DNA from: Paracoccus haematequi
Lineage (GTDB): Bacteria; Pseudomonadota; Alphaproteobacteria; Rhodobacterales; Rhodobacteraceae
Assembly: GCF_900631945.1 (NCBI RefSeq)
Contig: NZ_UZWE01000025.1
Span: 1 to 64,000 of the forward strand
Direction of reading: 5' to 3'
Length of the DNA stretch: 64,000 bases
Shown: positions 27,747-38,093 of the stretch, in pieces
Layout: every line of letters begins with the position of its first letter
Position numbering within the stretch: the stretch's first letter is position 1
Made by a program: the position numbers and the translations under genes
Notes under the pieces: model-generated
Database searches by the model: none
What the model was told of the DNA's origin: nothing
What the model saw: only the letters and a program-made list of their open reading frames with translations

Positions 27747-28675
27747 TCGACCATCGCCCGAACCGCCAGCCCCCGTCGCAGCCGAAACGCGACCCTGCGC
27801 CCTCGCGGCTGCAATACCGGCTGGAGCGGATGTGGCTGCGCCCGATCTGGCGGCGCGCGGTGCGCGTCGGCGTCCCGGCCTTCCTGGTCGCCATGACGGC
27901 GGGGCTGTGGCTGTCCGATCCCGACCGCCGCGCGCTGCTGACCGACGGCGTGCAGCAGATCATGACCAAGGTCCAGAGCCGAGAGGAATTCCAGGTCAGG
28001 ATCATGACGGTCGAGGGCGCGTCCCCGGTGGTGGACAAGGCGCTGCGGGCGATGCTGCCGGTCGATCTGCCGGCCTCGAGCTTCGACATCGACCTGACCG
28101 CGCTGCGCTTGCAGGTGATGCAGCTTGACGTGATCGAATCCATCGACCTGCGCATCAAGCCGGGCGGGATCCTGTCGGCGGTGGTCAAGGAACGCGAACC
28201 CGCGATCCTGTGGCGCCATGCCCGCGGGATCGAGATCCTGGACAAGACCGGCCACCGCGTCGCATCCGTCACCGCGCGCGACGTGCGCCCGGACCTGCCG
28301 CTGATCGCGGGCGAGGGCGCCGACCTGGCCGTGCCCGAGGCCTTGGCCCTGATCGACGCCGCCGGGCCGATCCTGCCGCGTGTGCGCGGCCTGGTGCGGC
28401 GGGGCGAACGCCGCTGGGATCTGGTGCTGGATCACGGCCAGCGGATCATGCTGCCCGCCCAGGGCGCGCTGATCGCGATGGAGGCCGCCATCGCCCTGGA
28501 TCGCGCCCAGGACATGCTGGGCCGCGACATCGCGGTGGTCGACCTGCGCAACCCCTCTCGCCCGGTGATGCGGCTGGGGATCGACGCGCGCAACACCATC
28601 CGCCAAGCGCGGGGCGAGCCGATCCTGGGACCGGACGGCAAGGTTATTCAGGAAGACGACCGGAAGGGGGGTTAG
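27734..28675 (+). CDS. ftsQ: Cell division protein FtsQ
   Basis: This 313-aa bitopic membrane protein bridges divisome components. A proline-rich cytosolic tail precedes one transmembrane helix ([16 protein letters not shown], about 46-62). A POTRA domain follows ([13 protein letters not shown] through [18 protein letters not shown]), then the FtsQ beta domain. The GTG start lies inside the end of ddl. The 13-bp overlap suggests coupling. The stop is 4 bp from the ftsA ATG. Confidence 0.94.
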   Translation: MPDVIDHRPNRQPPSQPKRDPAPSRLQYRLERMWLRPIWRRAVRVGVPAFLVAMTAGLWLSDPDRRALLTDGVQQIMTKVQSREEFQVRIMTVEGASPVVDKALRAMLPVDLPASSFDIDLTALRLQVMQLDVIESIDLRIKPGGILSAVVKEREPAILWRHARGIEILDKTGHRVASVTARDVRPDLPLIAGEGADLAVPEALALIDAAGPILPRVRGLVRRGERRWDLVLDHGQRIMLPAQGALIAMEAAIALDRAQDMLGRDIAVVDLRNPSRPVMRLGIDARNTIRQARGEPILGPDGKVIQEDDRKGG

Positions 28676-28679
28676 GACG

Positions 28680-30014
28680 ATGGCGGAGTTGTACCAGACG
28701 CAGCGGGCTATGCGGAACATCCGCCGGGCGGCCCTGCAACGCGGCGTGATCGGCATCCTGGACATCGGCACGTCCAAGATCGCCTGCCTGGTGCTGCGCT
28801 TCGACGGCACCGGCACGTTCCGCGAGACCGACGGCGTGGGACCGATGGCGGGGCAGGTGAATTTCCGCGTGATCGGCGCGGCCTCGACCCGCTCGCGCGG
28901 GATGCGGCGCGGTCAGATCGACGTGATGGCTGAAACCGAACGCGCGATCCGCACCGTGGTCGCCGCCGCGCAGAAGGTCGCGGGGGTGCGCGTCGATCAC
29001 GTCATCGCCTGCCTGTCGGGCGGCCGTCCCGCATCCTATGGCCTGGCCGGGGAAATCACGCTGGAGGCGGGGCGGGTCCACGACCACGACGTGGCCTCGG
29101 TCCTGGCCGCCTGCGACGCGCCCGATTTCGGGCGGGGCCGAGAGGTCCTGCACGCCCAGCCGGTGAACTTCGCCGTCGACAACCGCAGCGGGCTGGGCGA
29201 TCCGCGCGATCATGTCGGCAACCGGCTGGCCTGCGACATGCATGTGCTGACCGTCGACGGCGACGTGATCGGCAATCTGGTCCAGTGCATCCGCCGCTGC
29301 GACCTGGAACTGGCGGGCGTGGCCTCGGCCTCTTACGCGTCGGCGCGGGCCTCGCTGGTGGAAGACGAACAGGAACTGGGCGCAGCCTGCATCGACTTTG
29401 GCGGCGGCGGCACGGGTGTTTCAATTTTTGTCAAGAAACACATGATCTTCGCGGATAATGTTAACATAGGCGGCCAGCTTGTCACCCAGGACATCGCCCA
29501 AGGGCTGCGGGTGCCTTTGCCTGTCGCGGAACGGCTGAAGACCCTGAACGGCGGGGTCGAGGCGACCGGACGAGACGACCGCGACATGCTGGATACCGGC
29601 ACGGGCAGCGGCGAATGGGACGCCGACCGCCGCCCGGTCAGCCGCGCCGATCTGATCGGCATCATGCGCCCCAGGGTCGAGGAGATCCTGGAAGGCGTGC
29701 GCGAAGTGCTGGACGCGGCGGGGTTCGACTCCATGCCCAGCCAGCAGATCGTGCTGACCGGCGGAGGCAGCCAGATCCCCGGCCTGGACGGTCTGGCGGC
29801 GCGCATCCTGGGGCCGAACATCCGCTGCGGGCGTCCGCTGCGCATCGACGGGCTGGCGCACCAGTTCACCGATCCGGGCTTTTCCAGTGCCGTGGGGCTG
29901 GCGCTGTTCGCGGCCCATCCCCAGGACGAATGGTGGGATTTTGAAATGCCCGCCCACAGCTATCCGACCCGAAGCCTGCGCCGCGCCTATCGCTGGTTCA
30001 GGAACAACTGGTGA
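28680..30014 (+). CDS. ftsA: Cell division protein FtsA
   Basis: This 444-aa actin-like ATPase anchors FtsZ to the membrane. It shows phosphate-binding VIGILDIGTSKIACLVL, an SHS2/1C-type insertion, IDFGGGGTGVSIFV (phosphate 2) and LTGGGSQIPGLDGLA (adenosine). The C-terminal amphipathic helix SLRRAYRWFRNNW is the membrane-targeting peptide. It is followed by a 220-bp gap before ftsZ. Confidence 0.96.
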   Translation: MAELYQTQRAMRNIRRAALQRGVIGILDIGTSKIACLVLRFDGTGTFRETDGVGPMAGQVNFRVIGAASTRSRGMRRGQIDVMAETERAIRTVVAAAQKVAGVRVDHVIACLSGGRPASYGLAGEITLEAGRVHDHDVASVLAACDAPDFGRGREVLHAQPVNFAVDNRSGLGDPRDHVGNRLACDMHVLTVDGDVIGNLVQCIRRCDLELAGVASASYASARASLVEDEQELGAACIDFGGGGTGVSIFVKKHMIFADNVNIGGQLVTQDIAQGLRVPLPVAERLKTLNGGVEATGRDDRDMLDTGTGSGEWDADRRPVSRADLIGIMRPRVEEILEGVREVLDAAGFDSMPSQQIVLTGGGSQIPGLDGLAARILGPNIRCGRPLRIDGLAHQFTDPGFSSAVGLALFAAHPQDEWWDFEMPAHSYPTRSLRRAYRWFRNNW

Positions 30015-30234
30015 TTTCGGGCCTGACATCGGGGCATCGCGCGGGCGGCGCCCTGTTCAACTGGATTGGCAAGATACCGCCGAAAAGACCTGCAAAGACC
30101 ACTACATTTTGCGTTTTTGCGCGTTTTTCCAGTGACGCAGCGGCGGTCCGCCGTTAGGATTGGAAGCTGATTACGTGGGATTCGACGGGCGGCAGGACAT
30201 GACCCGATCGACATAGCAAAAAACAGGCGGAACC

Positions 30235-31821
30235 ATGAACCTCAACCTGATGATGAACGACGAAGACGAGCTGAAGCCCCGGATCACCGTCTTCGGTGTT
30301 GGCGGTGCGGGCGGCAACGCGGTCAACAACATGATCGAGAAGAATCTCGACGGGGTCGAGTTCGTGGTCGCCAATACCGATGCCCAGGCGCTGTCCAGCT
30401 CTCGCGCGTCGAACCGCATCCAGATGGGTCCGAAAGTGACCGAGGGGCTGGGCGCGGGGGCCAAGCCCGCCATCGGCGCCAAGGCCGCCGAGGAAACCAT
30501 CGAGGATATCGTCGATCACCTGATGGGCGCGCATATGTGCTTCATCACCGCGGGCATGGGCGGCGGCACCGGCACCGGCGCCGCCCCGATCATCGCCCAG
30601 GCCGCGCGCGAGATGGGCATCCTGACCGTCGGCGTCGTGACCAAGCCCTTCCAGTTCGAGGGCACCAGGCGGATGCGCCAGGCCGACGAGGGGATCGAGG
30701 CGCTGCACAAGGTCGTCGACACGCTGCTGATCATCCCCAACCAGAACCTGTTCCGCATCGCCAACGAAAAGACTACCTTCACCGAAGCCTTCGCGATGGC
30801 CGACGACGTTCTGTATCAGGGCGTCAAGGGCGTGACCGACCTGATGGTCAAGCCGGGCCTGATCAACCTGGACTTCGCCGACGTGCGCTCGGTCATGGAC
30901 GAGATGGGCAAGGCGATGATGGGCACGGGCGAGGCGTCGGGCGAGAACCGCGCCCAGGAAGCCGCCGAACGCGCCATCGCCAACCCGCTGCTGGACGAGG
31001 TCAGCCTGAACGGCGCCAAGGGCGTGCTGATCAACATCACCGGCGGCTATGACATGACCCTGTTCGAACTGGACGAGGCCGCGAACGTCATCCGCGACAA
31101 GGTGGACAGCGACGCCAACATCATCGTCGGCTCGACGCTGGATCCCGACATGGACGGGTCCATCCGCGTGTCGGTCGTGGCGACCGGCATCGACGCCGCC
31201 GCCGCCGTGGCCGAGGTTCCGGCCCCCCGCCGGTCCATGGCCGAGCCGCTGACCCAGAATCCCGCGGTCTCGCAAAAGGTCGAAACCGCGTCCCAGCAGG
31301 ACGACCTGCCGCCGCGCCGCGTGGCTCCGCCGGTCGTGGAAACCCGCCCCGCCGCCGCCCCCGCAGCGCGGGCCGAGGACGACATGCCTGCCCCCGCCTA
31401 TCAGCGCAAGGAACCCGCGCAGCCGATGATGCTGAACGTCAACGACGACGCCGGTTTCATCGCGCCGCGCGCGCCGCAGGGCGCATCGCGCGGCCAGGCC
31501 TCGCCCGAGACGCTGGAGCGTCTGCGCCGCGCGGTCGAACACAAGGGCGAGCGTCAGCAGCCCCAGCCCGCGCCGCAACCGGCCGAACCCGCCCGCAACC
31601 AAAGCCGCATGGCGGGGCTGGGCCGGATGCTGGAACGGATGGCGGGCCATGCCGACCAGGGCGCGCCGAAGCCTCCGGCGGCCTCGATTTCCGAACGGGT
31701 CAACGAACGCGTGGCGGTGCGCGCGCGCCAGCAGGAAACCGATTTCGACGATCTGGCCAGCCCTGATGCGGCAGGCGACAATGTGGAAATCCCGGCTTTC
31801 CTGCGCCGCCAGGCCAACTGA
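30235..31821 (+). CDS. ftsZ: Cell division protein FtsZ
   Basis: The 528-aa tubulin-like GTPase forms the Z ring. The GTP-binding signature [10 protein letters not shown] is at 109-118, with [13 protein letters not shown] at 21-33. The GTPase core ends near residue 320. A long disordered linker (about 190 residues, rich in A, P and Q) follows, ending in the conserved peptide [14 protein letters not shown] that binds FtsA and other partners. A long linker is typical of alphaproteobacteria. It probably has its own promoter in the upstream gap. Confidence 0.98.
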   Translation: MNLNLMMNDEDELKPRITVFGVGGAGGNAVNNMIEKNLDGVEFVVANTDAQALSSSRASNRIQMGPKVTEGLGAGAKPAIGAKAAEETIEDIVDHLMGAHMCFITAGMGGGTGTGAAPIIAQAAREMGILTVGVVTKPFQFEGTRRMRQADEGIEALHKVVDTLLIIPNQNLFRIANEKTTFTEAFAMADDVLYQGVKGVTDLMVKPGLINLDFADVRSVMDEMGKAMMGTGEASGENRAQEAAERAIANPLLDEVSLNGAKGVLINITGGYDMTLFELDEAANVIRDKVDSDANIIVGSTLDPDMDGSIRVSVVATGIDAAAAVAEVPAPRRSMAEPLTQNPAVSQKVETASQQDDLPPRRVAPPVVETRPAAAPAARAEDDMPAPAYQRKEPAQPMMLNVNDDAGFIAPRAPQGASRGQASPETLERLRRAVEHKGERQQPQPAPQPAEPARNQSRMAGLGRMLERMAGHADQGAPKPPAASISERVNERVAVRARQQETDFDDLASPDAAGDNVEIPAFLRRQAN

Positions 31822-31844
31822 ACCTGTCACGAAAACGATACGGG

Positions 31845-31869
31845 AAGGGCCGCGTCATGCGGCCCTTTT
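31845..31869 (+). terminator. Rho-independent terminator of ftsZ
   Basis: The hairpin AAGGGCCGC / GCGGCCCTT with a 5-nt loop runs into TTTT. It lies 24 bp after the ftsZ stop and separates the division genes from lpxC. Confidence 0.88.
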
Positions 31870-32028
31870 CCATTGCGGCGCTGCGTGAACGAATGGCGCC
31901 GCGCATCGCCCGTGCCGAATGTTTCATGCCGTCACAATTCGTTAATTGAACGCCTGCCCCCCAAGGCCTAGGTCAACCGTTACAGCGATGGACCTTTCCG
32001 TTGCGACACGAGTCAGAGGCAGGTTGTC

Positions 32029-32958
32029 ATGCAGGCGACGTTGAAAAAAGCGGTGATGTTTCAGGGCGTGGGTCTGCACTCGGGCGCCCCGGCTCGGCTG
32101 GAAATCCATCCCGCCCCGGCCGGTCACGGCATCGTCTTCCGGCGCACCGACCTGAACCCCGTCGTGGACATTCCCGCCCGCTGGGATCACGTCACGCCGT
32201 CCCGGCTGTGCACCCTGATGGACGACGGCAAGGGCAACACCCTGTCCACCGTTGAACACGTCATGGCGGCCCTGGCCGGAACCGGCATCCACAACGCCTT
32301 GGTCAAGGTCGACGGCCCCGAGGTTCCGATCCTCGACGGATCGGCGGCCCCTTTCGTGCGCGGCATCCTGCGCGGCGGGATCCTGCTGCAACAGGCCGAC
32401 CTGCGCGCCATCCGCGTGCTGCGCCCCGTCGAGGTGCGCGAGGGAGAGGCTTTTGCCCGGCTGGCCCCGGCCGACCACCTGGAAATCGACTTCCAGATCG
32501 ACTTCGCGGATGCCGCCATCGGCCATCAGGAAAAGCGGCTGGACATGGCCAATGGCGCCTTCCTGCGCGAACTGGCCGACAGCCGGACCTTCTGCCGCCA
32601 GGCGGATGTGGATGCGATGCGCAAGAACGGGCTGGCCCTGGGCGGCACCTATCTGAACGCGGTGGTGGTGGATGGCGCGCGGGTGCTGTCGCCCGGCGGC
32701 CTGCGCCACCAAGACGAGGCCGTGCGCCACAAGATGCTGGACGCGATGGGCGATCTGGCATTGGCGGGCGCTCCGCTGCTGGCGCGCTATACCGGCCATC
32801 GCGCGGGTCATGCGATGACCAACCGTCTGCTGCGCGCCTTGTTCGCCGATCCGACCGCATGGCGCTGGGAGACCTGTTCCCCCGCGTTGGAGGACCGCCT
32901 GCCGGGCGCGGGCGTCGCCGCCTATGACCTGGCGGCGACGGCCTGGGTGGCCGCTTAG
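32029..32958 (+). CDS. lpxC: UDP-3-O-acyl-N-acetylglucosamine deacetylase
   Basis: This 309-aa zinc enzyme carries out the first committed step of lipid A synthesis. The zinc ligands fit H77 in STVEHVMAAL and the later HKMLDAMGDL His/Asp pair. GVGLHSG and VDGPEVPILDGSAAPFV are typical, and GHRAGHAMTN holds the catalytic His. It is monocistronic after the ftsZ terminator. Confidence 0.97.
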   Translation: MQATLKKAVMFQGVGLHSGAPARLEIHPAPAGHGIVFRRTDLNPVVDIPARWDHVTPSRLCTLMDDGKGNTLSTVEHVMAALAGTGIHNALVKVDGPEVPILDGSAAPFVRGILRGGILLQQADLRAIRVLRPVEVREGEAFARLAPADHLEIDFQIDFADAAIGHQEKRLDMANGAFLRELADSRTFCRQADVDAMRKNGLALGGTYLNAVVVDGARVLSPGGLRHQDEAVRHKMLDAMGDLALAGAPLLARYTGHRAGHAMTNRLLRALFADPTAWRWETCSPALEDRLPGAGVAAYDLAATAWVAA

Positions 32959-33109
32959 GCGGCCTTCCGCAACGTCAAGCCATGCCGTAAAACGCGGGTG
33001 AAATTCAACGGATTGCCATTTTGCGCCCCCTGATGTTCTGTGCTAGAGGGTCCGGGCAGCGCGGCCCGGATGGGGCGGCTGCAAGGAAGAAGTCACAGGC
33101 AGGGTGAAT

Positions 33110-33958
33110 ATGGCGCGCTCGAAATTCTCGGCTTCCGTGATGGCGGCGGTTCTGGCGGGTCTGGTGCTGACGGGCTGTGGCAGGGGCGGGACCGATTCCG
33201 ACAAGCAGAACCTGGACCGCTTCACCGCCGAGGAAATCTACAAGCGCGGCGAGTTCGAGCTGGAAAACAGCCGCAAGCCGGAAGACGCTGTGTTCTATTT
33301 CGCCGAGGTCGAGAGGCTGTATCCCTATTCCGAATGGGCCAAGCGCGCGCTGATCATGCAGGCCTATTCCAACCACCGCGCCCAGAACTATGAAGAAGCG
33401 CGCAGCGCCGCGCAGCGGTTCATCGACACCTATCCCGGCGACGAGGACGCGGCCTATGCGCAATACCTGCTGGCCTTGTCCTATTACGACCAGATCGACG
33501 AGGTGGGCCGGGACCAGGGCCTGACCTTCCAGGCGCTTCAATCGCTGCGCACCGTGATCGAGCAATATCCCGACAGCGAATATGCGCGCAGTTCGATCCT
33601 GAAATTCGACCTGGCCTTCGACCACCTGGCCGCCAAGGAAATGGAGATCGGGCGCTATTACCTGAAGCGCGGGCATTATGCCGCCGCGATCAACCGTTTC
33701 CGCGTCGTGGTCGAGGAATTCCAGACCACCGGCCCGACGCCCGAGGCGCTGCTGCGGCTGGTCGAGGCCTATCTGGCCCTGGGCCTGACGGACGAGGCGC
33801 AGACGGCCGGGGCGATCCTGGGCCACAACTTCCAGTCCTCGCCCTTCTATCAGGACGCCTATGGCCAGTTGCGCGGCCGCGGATTGGCGCCCGAGGCGCG
33901 GGGCGACAACTGGTTGAACAACGTCTATCGCCAGATGATCCAGGGACGGTGGCTGTAA
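33110..33958 (+). CDS. bamD: Outer-membrane assembly lipoprotein BamD
   Basis: This component of the BAM complex inserts beta-barrel proteins. It has a lipoprotein signal (VLAGLVLTGC, lipidated Cys) and TPR-like helices: AEEIYKRGEFELENS, ALIMQAYSNHRAQNYEEA and FQALQSLRTVIEQYP. The ATG at 33110 is preferred over a GTG two codons upstream. The length of 282 aa is normal. recN follows after 36 bp, a common neighbour pair in this order. Confidence 0.95.
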   Translation: MARSKFSASVMAAVLAGLVLTGCGRGGTDSDKQNLDRFTAEEIYKRGEFELENSRKPEDAVFYFAEVERLYPYSEWAKRALIMQAYSNHRAQNYEEARSAAQRFIDTYPGDEDAAYAQYLLALSYYDQIDEVGRDQGLTFQALQSLRTVIEQYPDSEYARSSILKFDLAFDHLAAKEMEIGRYYLKRGHYAAAINRFRVVVEEFQTTGPTPEALLRLVEAYLALGLTDEAQTAGAILGHNFQSSPFYQDAYGQLRGRGLAPEARGDNWLNNVYRQMIQGRWL

Positions 33959-33994
33959 CGGGCGGGGTCGGGCCTCGCGCTGCAAGGATTACTG

Positions 33995-35641
33995 ATGCTG
34001 CGTTCGCTGGACATCCGCAACATGCTGCTGATCGACCGGCTGGACCTGTCCTTCGGTCCCGGCCTGAACGTGCTGACCGGCGAAACCGGGGCGGGCAAGT
34101 CGATCCTTCTGGACTGCCTGGGCTTCGTGCTGGGCTGGCGCGGGCGGGCCGATCTGGTCCGCCAGGGCGCCAGCCAGGGCGAGGTGACGGCGGTGTTCGA
34201 TCTGCCCGCCGCCCATCCCGCGCGCACTGTTCTGGCCGATGCCGGGATCACGCTGGAGGATGACGACCTGATCCTGCGCCGCGTGAACGGCGGCGACGGG
34301 CGCAAGACCGGCTTTGTCAACGACCGCCGCGTCTCGGGAGAGGTGCTGCGGTCGCTGTCGGATACGCTGGTCGAACTGCACGGCCAGCATGACGACCGGG
34401 GCCTGCTGAACCCGCGCGGCCACCGGGCGCTGCTGGACGCCTTCGGGGCCATCGACCTGGCCCCGGTGCGCGCCGCCTGGGCCGCGCGCCGGACCGCCCG
34501 CCGTGCCCTGGACGAGGCCGAGGCCCGCCTGACCGCAGCGCGGGCCGAAGAGGATTTCCTGCGTCATGCCGTCGCCGAACTGGACGACCTGTCCCCCGAG
34601 GCAGGCGAGGAGGCGGTTCTGGACACCCGCCGCCGCGCCATGCAGGGCGCCATCCGCATCCGTGAGGATGTGGCCCGCGCCCTGAAGATGCTGGGCGGCG
34701 AGGGGGCCGAGGGCGCGATGCTGGACGCGACCCGCTGGCTGGAAGGCGCCGCCGACCGGGCCGAGGGGCGGCTGGACGAACCTTTGGCCGCATTGTCCCG
34801 CGCCATTGTCGAACTGGGCGAGGCGCATCGCGGGGTCGAGGACGCGCTGTCCGCGCTCGACGTGGATCCGTCGCAGTTGGAGGCGACCGAGGAACGGTTG
34901 TTCGCCTTGCGCGCGCTTGCCCGCAAGCACAATGTCCTGGCCGACGATCTTGCAGGTCTTGCCGACGAATTGCGCGCCCGCCTGGGCCAGATCGACGCCG
35001 GAGAGGCGCAGATCGCCGCCCTGCGCCGCGCGGTCGAGGATGCCGAGGCCGGTTATGACGCCGAAGCGGATGAGGTGACACGGGCGCGCAGCCAGGCGGC
35101 CGCCGCGCTGGATCGCGCCGTGACGGCGGAACTGGCGCCGTTGAAGATGGAGCGTGCGGTCTTCCAGACCATCGTAGCGCCCGGCGAACCCGGACCTGAC
35201 GGGCGCGACGACGTGGCCTTCACCGTCGCCACCAACCCCGGCGCGCCTGCGGGGGCCTTGGACAAGATCGCATCAGGCGGGGAATTGTCGCGCTTCCTGC
35301 TGGCGCTGAAGGTCTGCCTCGCACGCGGCAACGACGCGCTTGTGCTGATCTTCGACGAGATCGACCGGGGCGTCGGCGGGGCGACGGCAGACGCGGTGGG
35401 TCGGCGCCTCAAGCGGCTGTCCGAGGATGCGCAGGTGCTGGTCGTCACCCATTCCCCGCAGGTGGCGGCCCTGGGCGCGCATCATTTCCGGGTGTCGAAA
35501 TCGGTCCATGACGACATGACGACCTCGACTGTGGCGGCGCTGACGCCGCCCCAGCGGGTCGAGGAGATCGCCCGGATGCTGTCGGGCGACCGCATCACCG
35601 ACGCCGCCACCGGCGCGGCACGGGCGCTGTTGCAGGGCTGA
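33995..35641 (+). CDS. recN: DNA repair protein RecN (SMC-like)
   Basis: This 548-aa ATPase acts in double-strand-break repair. Walker A GETGAGKS is at 29-36. Coiled-coil arms follow on either side of a central hinge-like region. The C-terminal signature SGGELSRFLLALK and Walker B LIFDEIDRGVGG come next, then VVTHSPQVAALG. It ends 9 bp before the convergent cysA gene. Confidence 0.97.
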   Translation: MLRSLDIRNMLLIDRLDLSFGPGLNVLTGETGAGKSILLDCLGFVLGWRGRADLVRQGASQGEVTAVFDLPAAHPARTVLADAGITLEDDDLILRRVNGGDGRKTGFVNDRRVSGEVLRSLSDTLVELHGQHDDRGLLNPRGHRALLDAFGAIDLAPVRAAWAARRTARRALDEAEARLTAARAEEDFLRHAVAELDDLSPEAGEEAVLDTRRRAMQGAIRIREDVARALKMLGGEGAEGAMLDATRWLEGAADRAEGRLDEPLAALSRAIVELGEAHRGVEDALSALDVDPSQLEATEERLFALRALARKHNVLADDLAGLADELRARLGQIDAGEAQIAALRRAVEDAEAGYDAEADEVTRARSQAAAALDRAVTAELAPLKMERAVFQTIVAPGEPGPDGRDDVAFTVATNPGAPAGALDKIASGGELSRFLLALKVCLARGNDALVLIFDEIDRGVGGATADAVGRRLKRLSEDAQVLVVTHSPQVAALGAHHFRVSKSVHDDMTTSTVAALTPPQRVEEIARMLSGDRITDAATGAARALLQG

Positions 35642-35650
35642 TGCGCCGCC

Positions 35651-36370
35651 CTAGGTGGTGATGAAGTCCCGCACGAATTCGGTGGCGGGCTTGGCGCGGA
35701 TGTCCTGCGGCTTGCCGATCTGTTCGATCCGGCCCATCGACATCACCACCACCAGGTCGGCAAGCTCCATCGCCTCGTCCTGGTCATGGGTCACGAAGAC
35801 CGTGGTCAGGCCGGTTTCGTCGTGGATGTCGCGCAGCCCCTGGCGCAATTCGCGGCGGACCTTGGCGTCAAGCGCGCCGAAGGGTTCGTCCAGCAGCAGC
35901 ATCCGCGGCTCGATCGCCAGGGCGCGGGCCAGGGCGACGCGCTGGCGCTGCCCGCCCGACAGTTGCGTGGGATAGCGCCCGGCGATGTCGGGCAACTGGA
36001 TCAGATCCAGCAGCTTGGTCACGCGGCGGGTGATTTCCGCCCTGGGCGGCCGTTGGGCGCGCGGGCGGGCGCGCAGGCCATAGGCGATGTTGTCGAAGAC
36101 CGTCATGTGCCGGAACAGCGCATAGCTTTGGAACACGAAGCCCGCGCGGCGGTCCTGCACGCTCATCCCCGTGGCGTCCTGGCCGTTGAACAGCACCCGC
36201 CCCGAGGTCGGGAATTCCAGCCCGCCGAGGATCCGCAGCAGCGTGGTCTTGCCCGAGCCCGACGGCCCCAGCAGTGCGACCAACGCGCCCGAAGGGATGT
36301 TCAGCGACACCGGATGCAGCGCGGTGGTGCCGCCGAAGGTCTTGGCGATTTCGTCGATGTCGATATGCAT
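35651..36370 (-). CDS. cysA: Sulfate/thiosulfate ABC transporter ATPase, short form
   Basis: This ATP-binding subunit has Walker A GPSGSGKT (35-42), Q-loop [10 protein letters not shown], signature [15 protein letters not shown], Walker [13 protein letters not shown] and switch VTHDQDE. At 239 aa it stops right after the ATPase domain and lacks the C-terminal regulatory/TOBE domain (about 110 aa) present in E. coli CysA. The DNA after the stop is the recN 3' end, so the missing part is not simply frameshifted. The assignment rests on position in a cysTW operon. Confidence 0.9.
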   Translation of the reverse strand: MHIDIDEIAKTFGGTTALHPVSLNIPSGALVALLGPSGSGKTTLLRILGGLEFPTSGRVLFNGQDATGMSVQDRRAGFVFQSYALFRHMTVFDNIAYGLRARPRAQRPPRAEITRRVTKLLDLIQLPDIAGRYPTQLSGGQRQRVALARALAIEPRMLLLDEPFGALDAKVRRELRQGLRDIHDETGLTTVFVTHDQDEAMELADLVVVMSMGRIEQIGKPQDIRAKPATEFVRDFITT

Positions 36371-36382
36371 GGGCTTTCCCCC

Positions 36383-37255
36383 TCAATGGCGGCGGATGGC
36401 GGCAAGCTGGTCGGCGTGGCGCAGTTCCAGCAGGGTTTTCAGAAGCAGGGTGACAAGCGCCAGCGCGGTCAGCAGCGCGGCCATGCTGAAGGCGGCGACG
36501 GACAGGTATTCGTTGTAGAGCATCTCGATGGTGATCGGCATGGTCGCGGTCTGGCCGCGGATCTTGCCCGACACCACCGCGACGGCGCCGAATTCCCCCA
36601 TCGCGCGCGCCGTGCACAGCAGCGTGCCGTAAAGCAGCGCCCAGCGGATATTCGGCAGCGTCACGGTCCGAAAGGTCCGCCAGCCCGAGGCCCCCAGGGT
36701 CAGGGCGGCCTCTTCCTCGGTCCGGCCCTGTTCGATCATCACCGGGATCAGCTCGCGCGCGACAAAGGGGAAGGTCACGAAGACCGTCGCCAGAACGATG
36801 CCCGGAATGGCGAAGACGATGGGCCAGCCATGGGCGACGAGGAAGCCGCCGACCAGCGAATTGGCGCCGAACAGCAGCACGATGCACAGGCCCGCCACGA
36901 CCGGGCTGACGCTGAAGGGCAGGTCGATCAGGGTGATCAGGAAAGCCTTGCCGCGAAAGTCGAACTTGGTGATCAGCCAGGCGGCAGCGATGCCGAAGAC
37001 GGCGTTCAGCGGCACGGCGATGGCGGTGATCAGCAGGGTCAGGCGGATCGCCGACCGGGCGTCGCGGTTGCCCAGGGATTCGACGGCCGCCAGCCAGCCG
37101 TTCTTCAAGGCCTCGGCAAAGACCACGGCCAGCGGGGCGAAGACGAGGATGGCCAGCCCGGCGACGGCGATCGCGATCAGGGCGATGCGCAGGGCGGGCG
37201 TTTCCTCGGTCGCGCTGCGGAAGGCGCGGGGACGGTGCACGGACGCATCAGACAT
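36383..37255 (-). CDS. cysW: Sulfate ABC transporter permease CysW
   Basis: This 290-aa inner-membrane permease has about six transmembrane helices. The coupling-helix motif [24 protein letters not shown] (EAA loop) is visible from about residue 180. [11 protein letters not shown] and [17 protein letters not shown] are sulfate-family hallmarks. Its start overlaps the cysT stop by 8 bp. Confidence 0.94.
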   Translation of the reverse strand: MSDASVHRPRAFRSATEETPALRIALIAIAVAGLAILVFAPLAVVFAEALKNGWLAAVESLGNRDARSAIRLTLLITAIAVPLNAVFGIAAAWLITKFDFRGKAFLITLIDLPFSVSPVVAGLCIVLLFGANSLVGGFLVAHGWPIVFAIPGIVLATVFVTFPFVARELIPVMIEQGRTEEEAALTLGASGWRTFRTVTLPNIRWALLYGTLLCTARAMGEFGAVAVVSGKIRGQTATMPITIEMLYNEYLSVAAFSMAALLTALALVTLLLKTLLELRHADQLAAIRRH

Positions 37256-38093
37256 GGCCCATCTTTCTTCGGCTGACGATCTGGATCAGGTTGATCGCCA
37301 GCAGCATGGCGAAGGAAATCACCAGCATGGCGATGCCGATGGCGGCGGCGGCGTCATAGTTGAATTCCTCAAGCTGGATGACGATCAGCAGGGGCGCGAT
37401 TTCGGTGCGCAGCGGAATGTTGCCCGCGATGAAGATGACCGACCCGTATTCCCCGACCGCGCGGGCCAGGGCCAGGGCAAAGCCGGTCAGCGCAGCGGGC
37501 GTCAGCATCGGCAGGATCACATGGCGCAGCGTATGCAGGCGGGACGCGCCCAGGGTCGCGGATGCCTCTTCGATCTCTCGGTCGATCTCCTCGACCACCG
37601 GCTGGACGGTGCGGGTGACGAAGGGCAGGCCCACGAAGACCAGGGCAATGAAGATGCCCGCCTGGGTATAGGCGATCTTCAGGCCCAGGGATTGCGCCAG
37701 GCCGCCGAAGGCCCCGTTCGGGGCATAGAGCGCGGTCAGCGCGATCCCCGCCACGGCGGTCGGCAGCGCGAAGGGCAGGTCGACGGCCGCGTCCAGAAGG
37801 CGCTTGCCGGGAAAGCGGTACCGGACCAGCACCCAGGCCAGCACCACGCCGAAGACCAGGTTGAAGATCGCCGCCAGCAGCGACAGCTTGAACGACAGCA
37901 GCAGCGCGGCCTGGACGCGTTCGCGCGCCACCACGGCCAGGACATTGGACAGACCGAAATTGACGCCCTGCAACAGCAGGGCGCCGATCGGCAGCAGGAC
38001 GACGACGGACAGCATCGCCAGGGTGATGCCCCCTGACAGGCCAAGGCCGGGCATCGCGGTCCTGTGGATCAGGGGGCGGGCGGCCATGGTCAC
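37248..38093 (-). CDS. cysT: Sulfate ABC transporter permease CysT (CysU)
   Basis: This 281-aa permease is the partner of CysW. The EAA loop [37 protein letters not shown] and [15 protein letters not shown] identify it. About six membrane helices are visible. Its ATG overlaps the stop of the binding-protein gene by four bases, so the operon is coupled. Confidence 0.94.
   Translation of the reverse strand: MTMAARPLIHRTAMPGLGLSGGITLAMLSVVVLLPIGALLLQGVNFGLSNVLAVVARERVQAALLLSFKLSLLAAIFNLVFGVVLAWVLVRYRFPGKRLLDAAVDLPFALPTAVAGIALTALYAPNGAFGGLAQSLGLKIAYTQAGIFIALVFVGLPFVTRTVQPVVEEIDREIEEASATLGASRLHTLRHVILPMLTPAALTGFALALARAVGEYGSVIFIAGNIPLRTEIAPLLIVIQLEEFNYDAAAAIGIAMLVISFAMLLAINLIQIVSRRKMGHV

Noticed and set aside
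35651..36370. Frameshift explaining the short CysA
   Set aside because: The sequence after the stop is the coding end of recN in the opposite strand, with no continuation of a regulatory domain in any frame.
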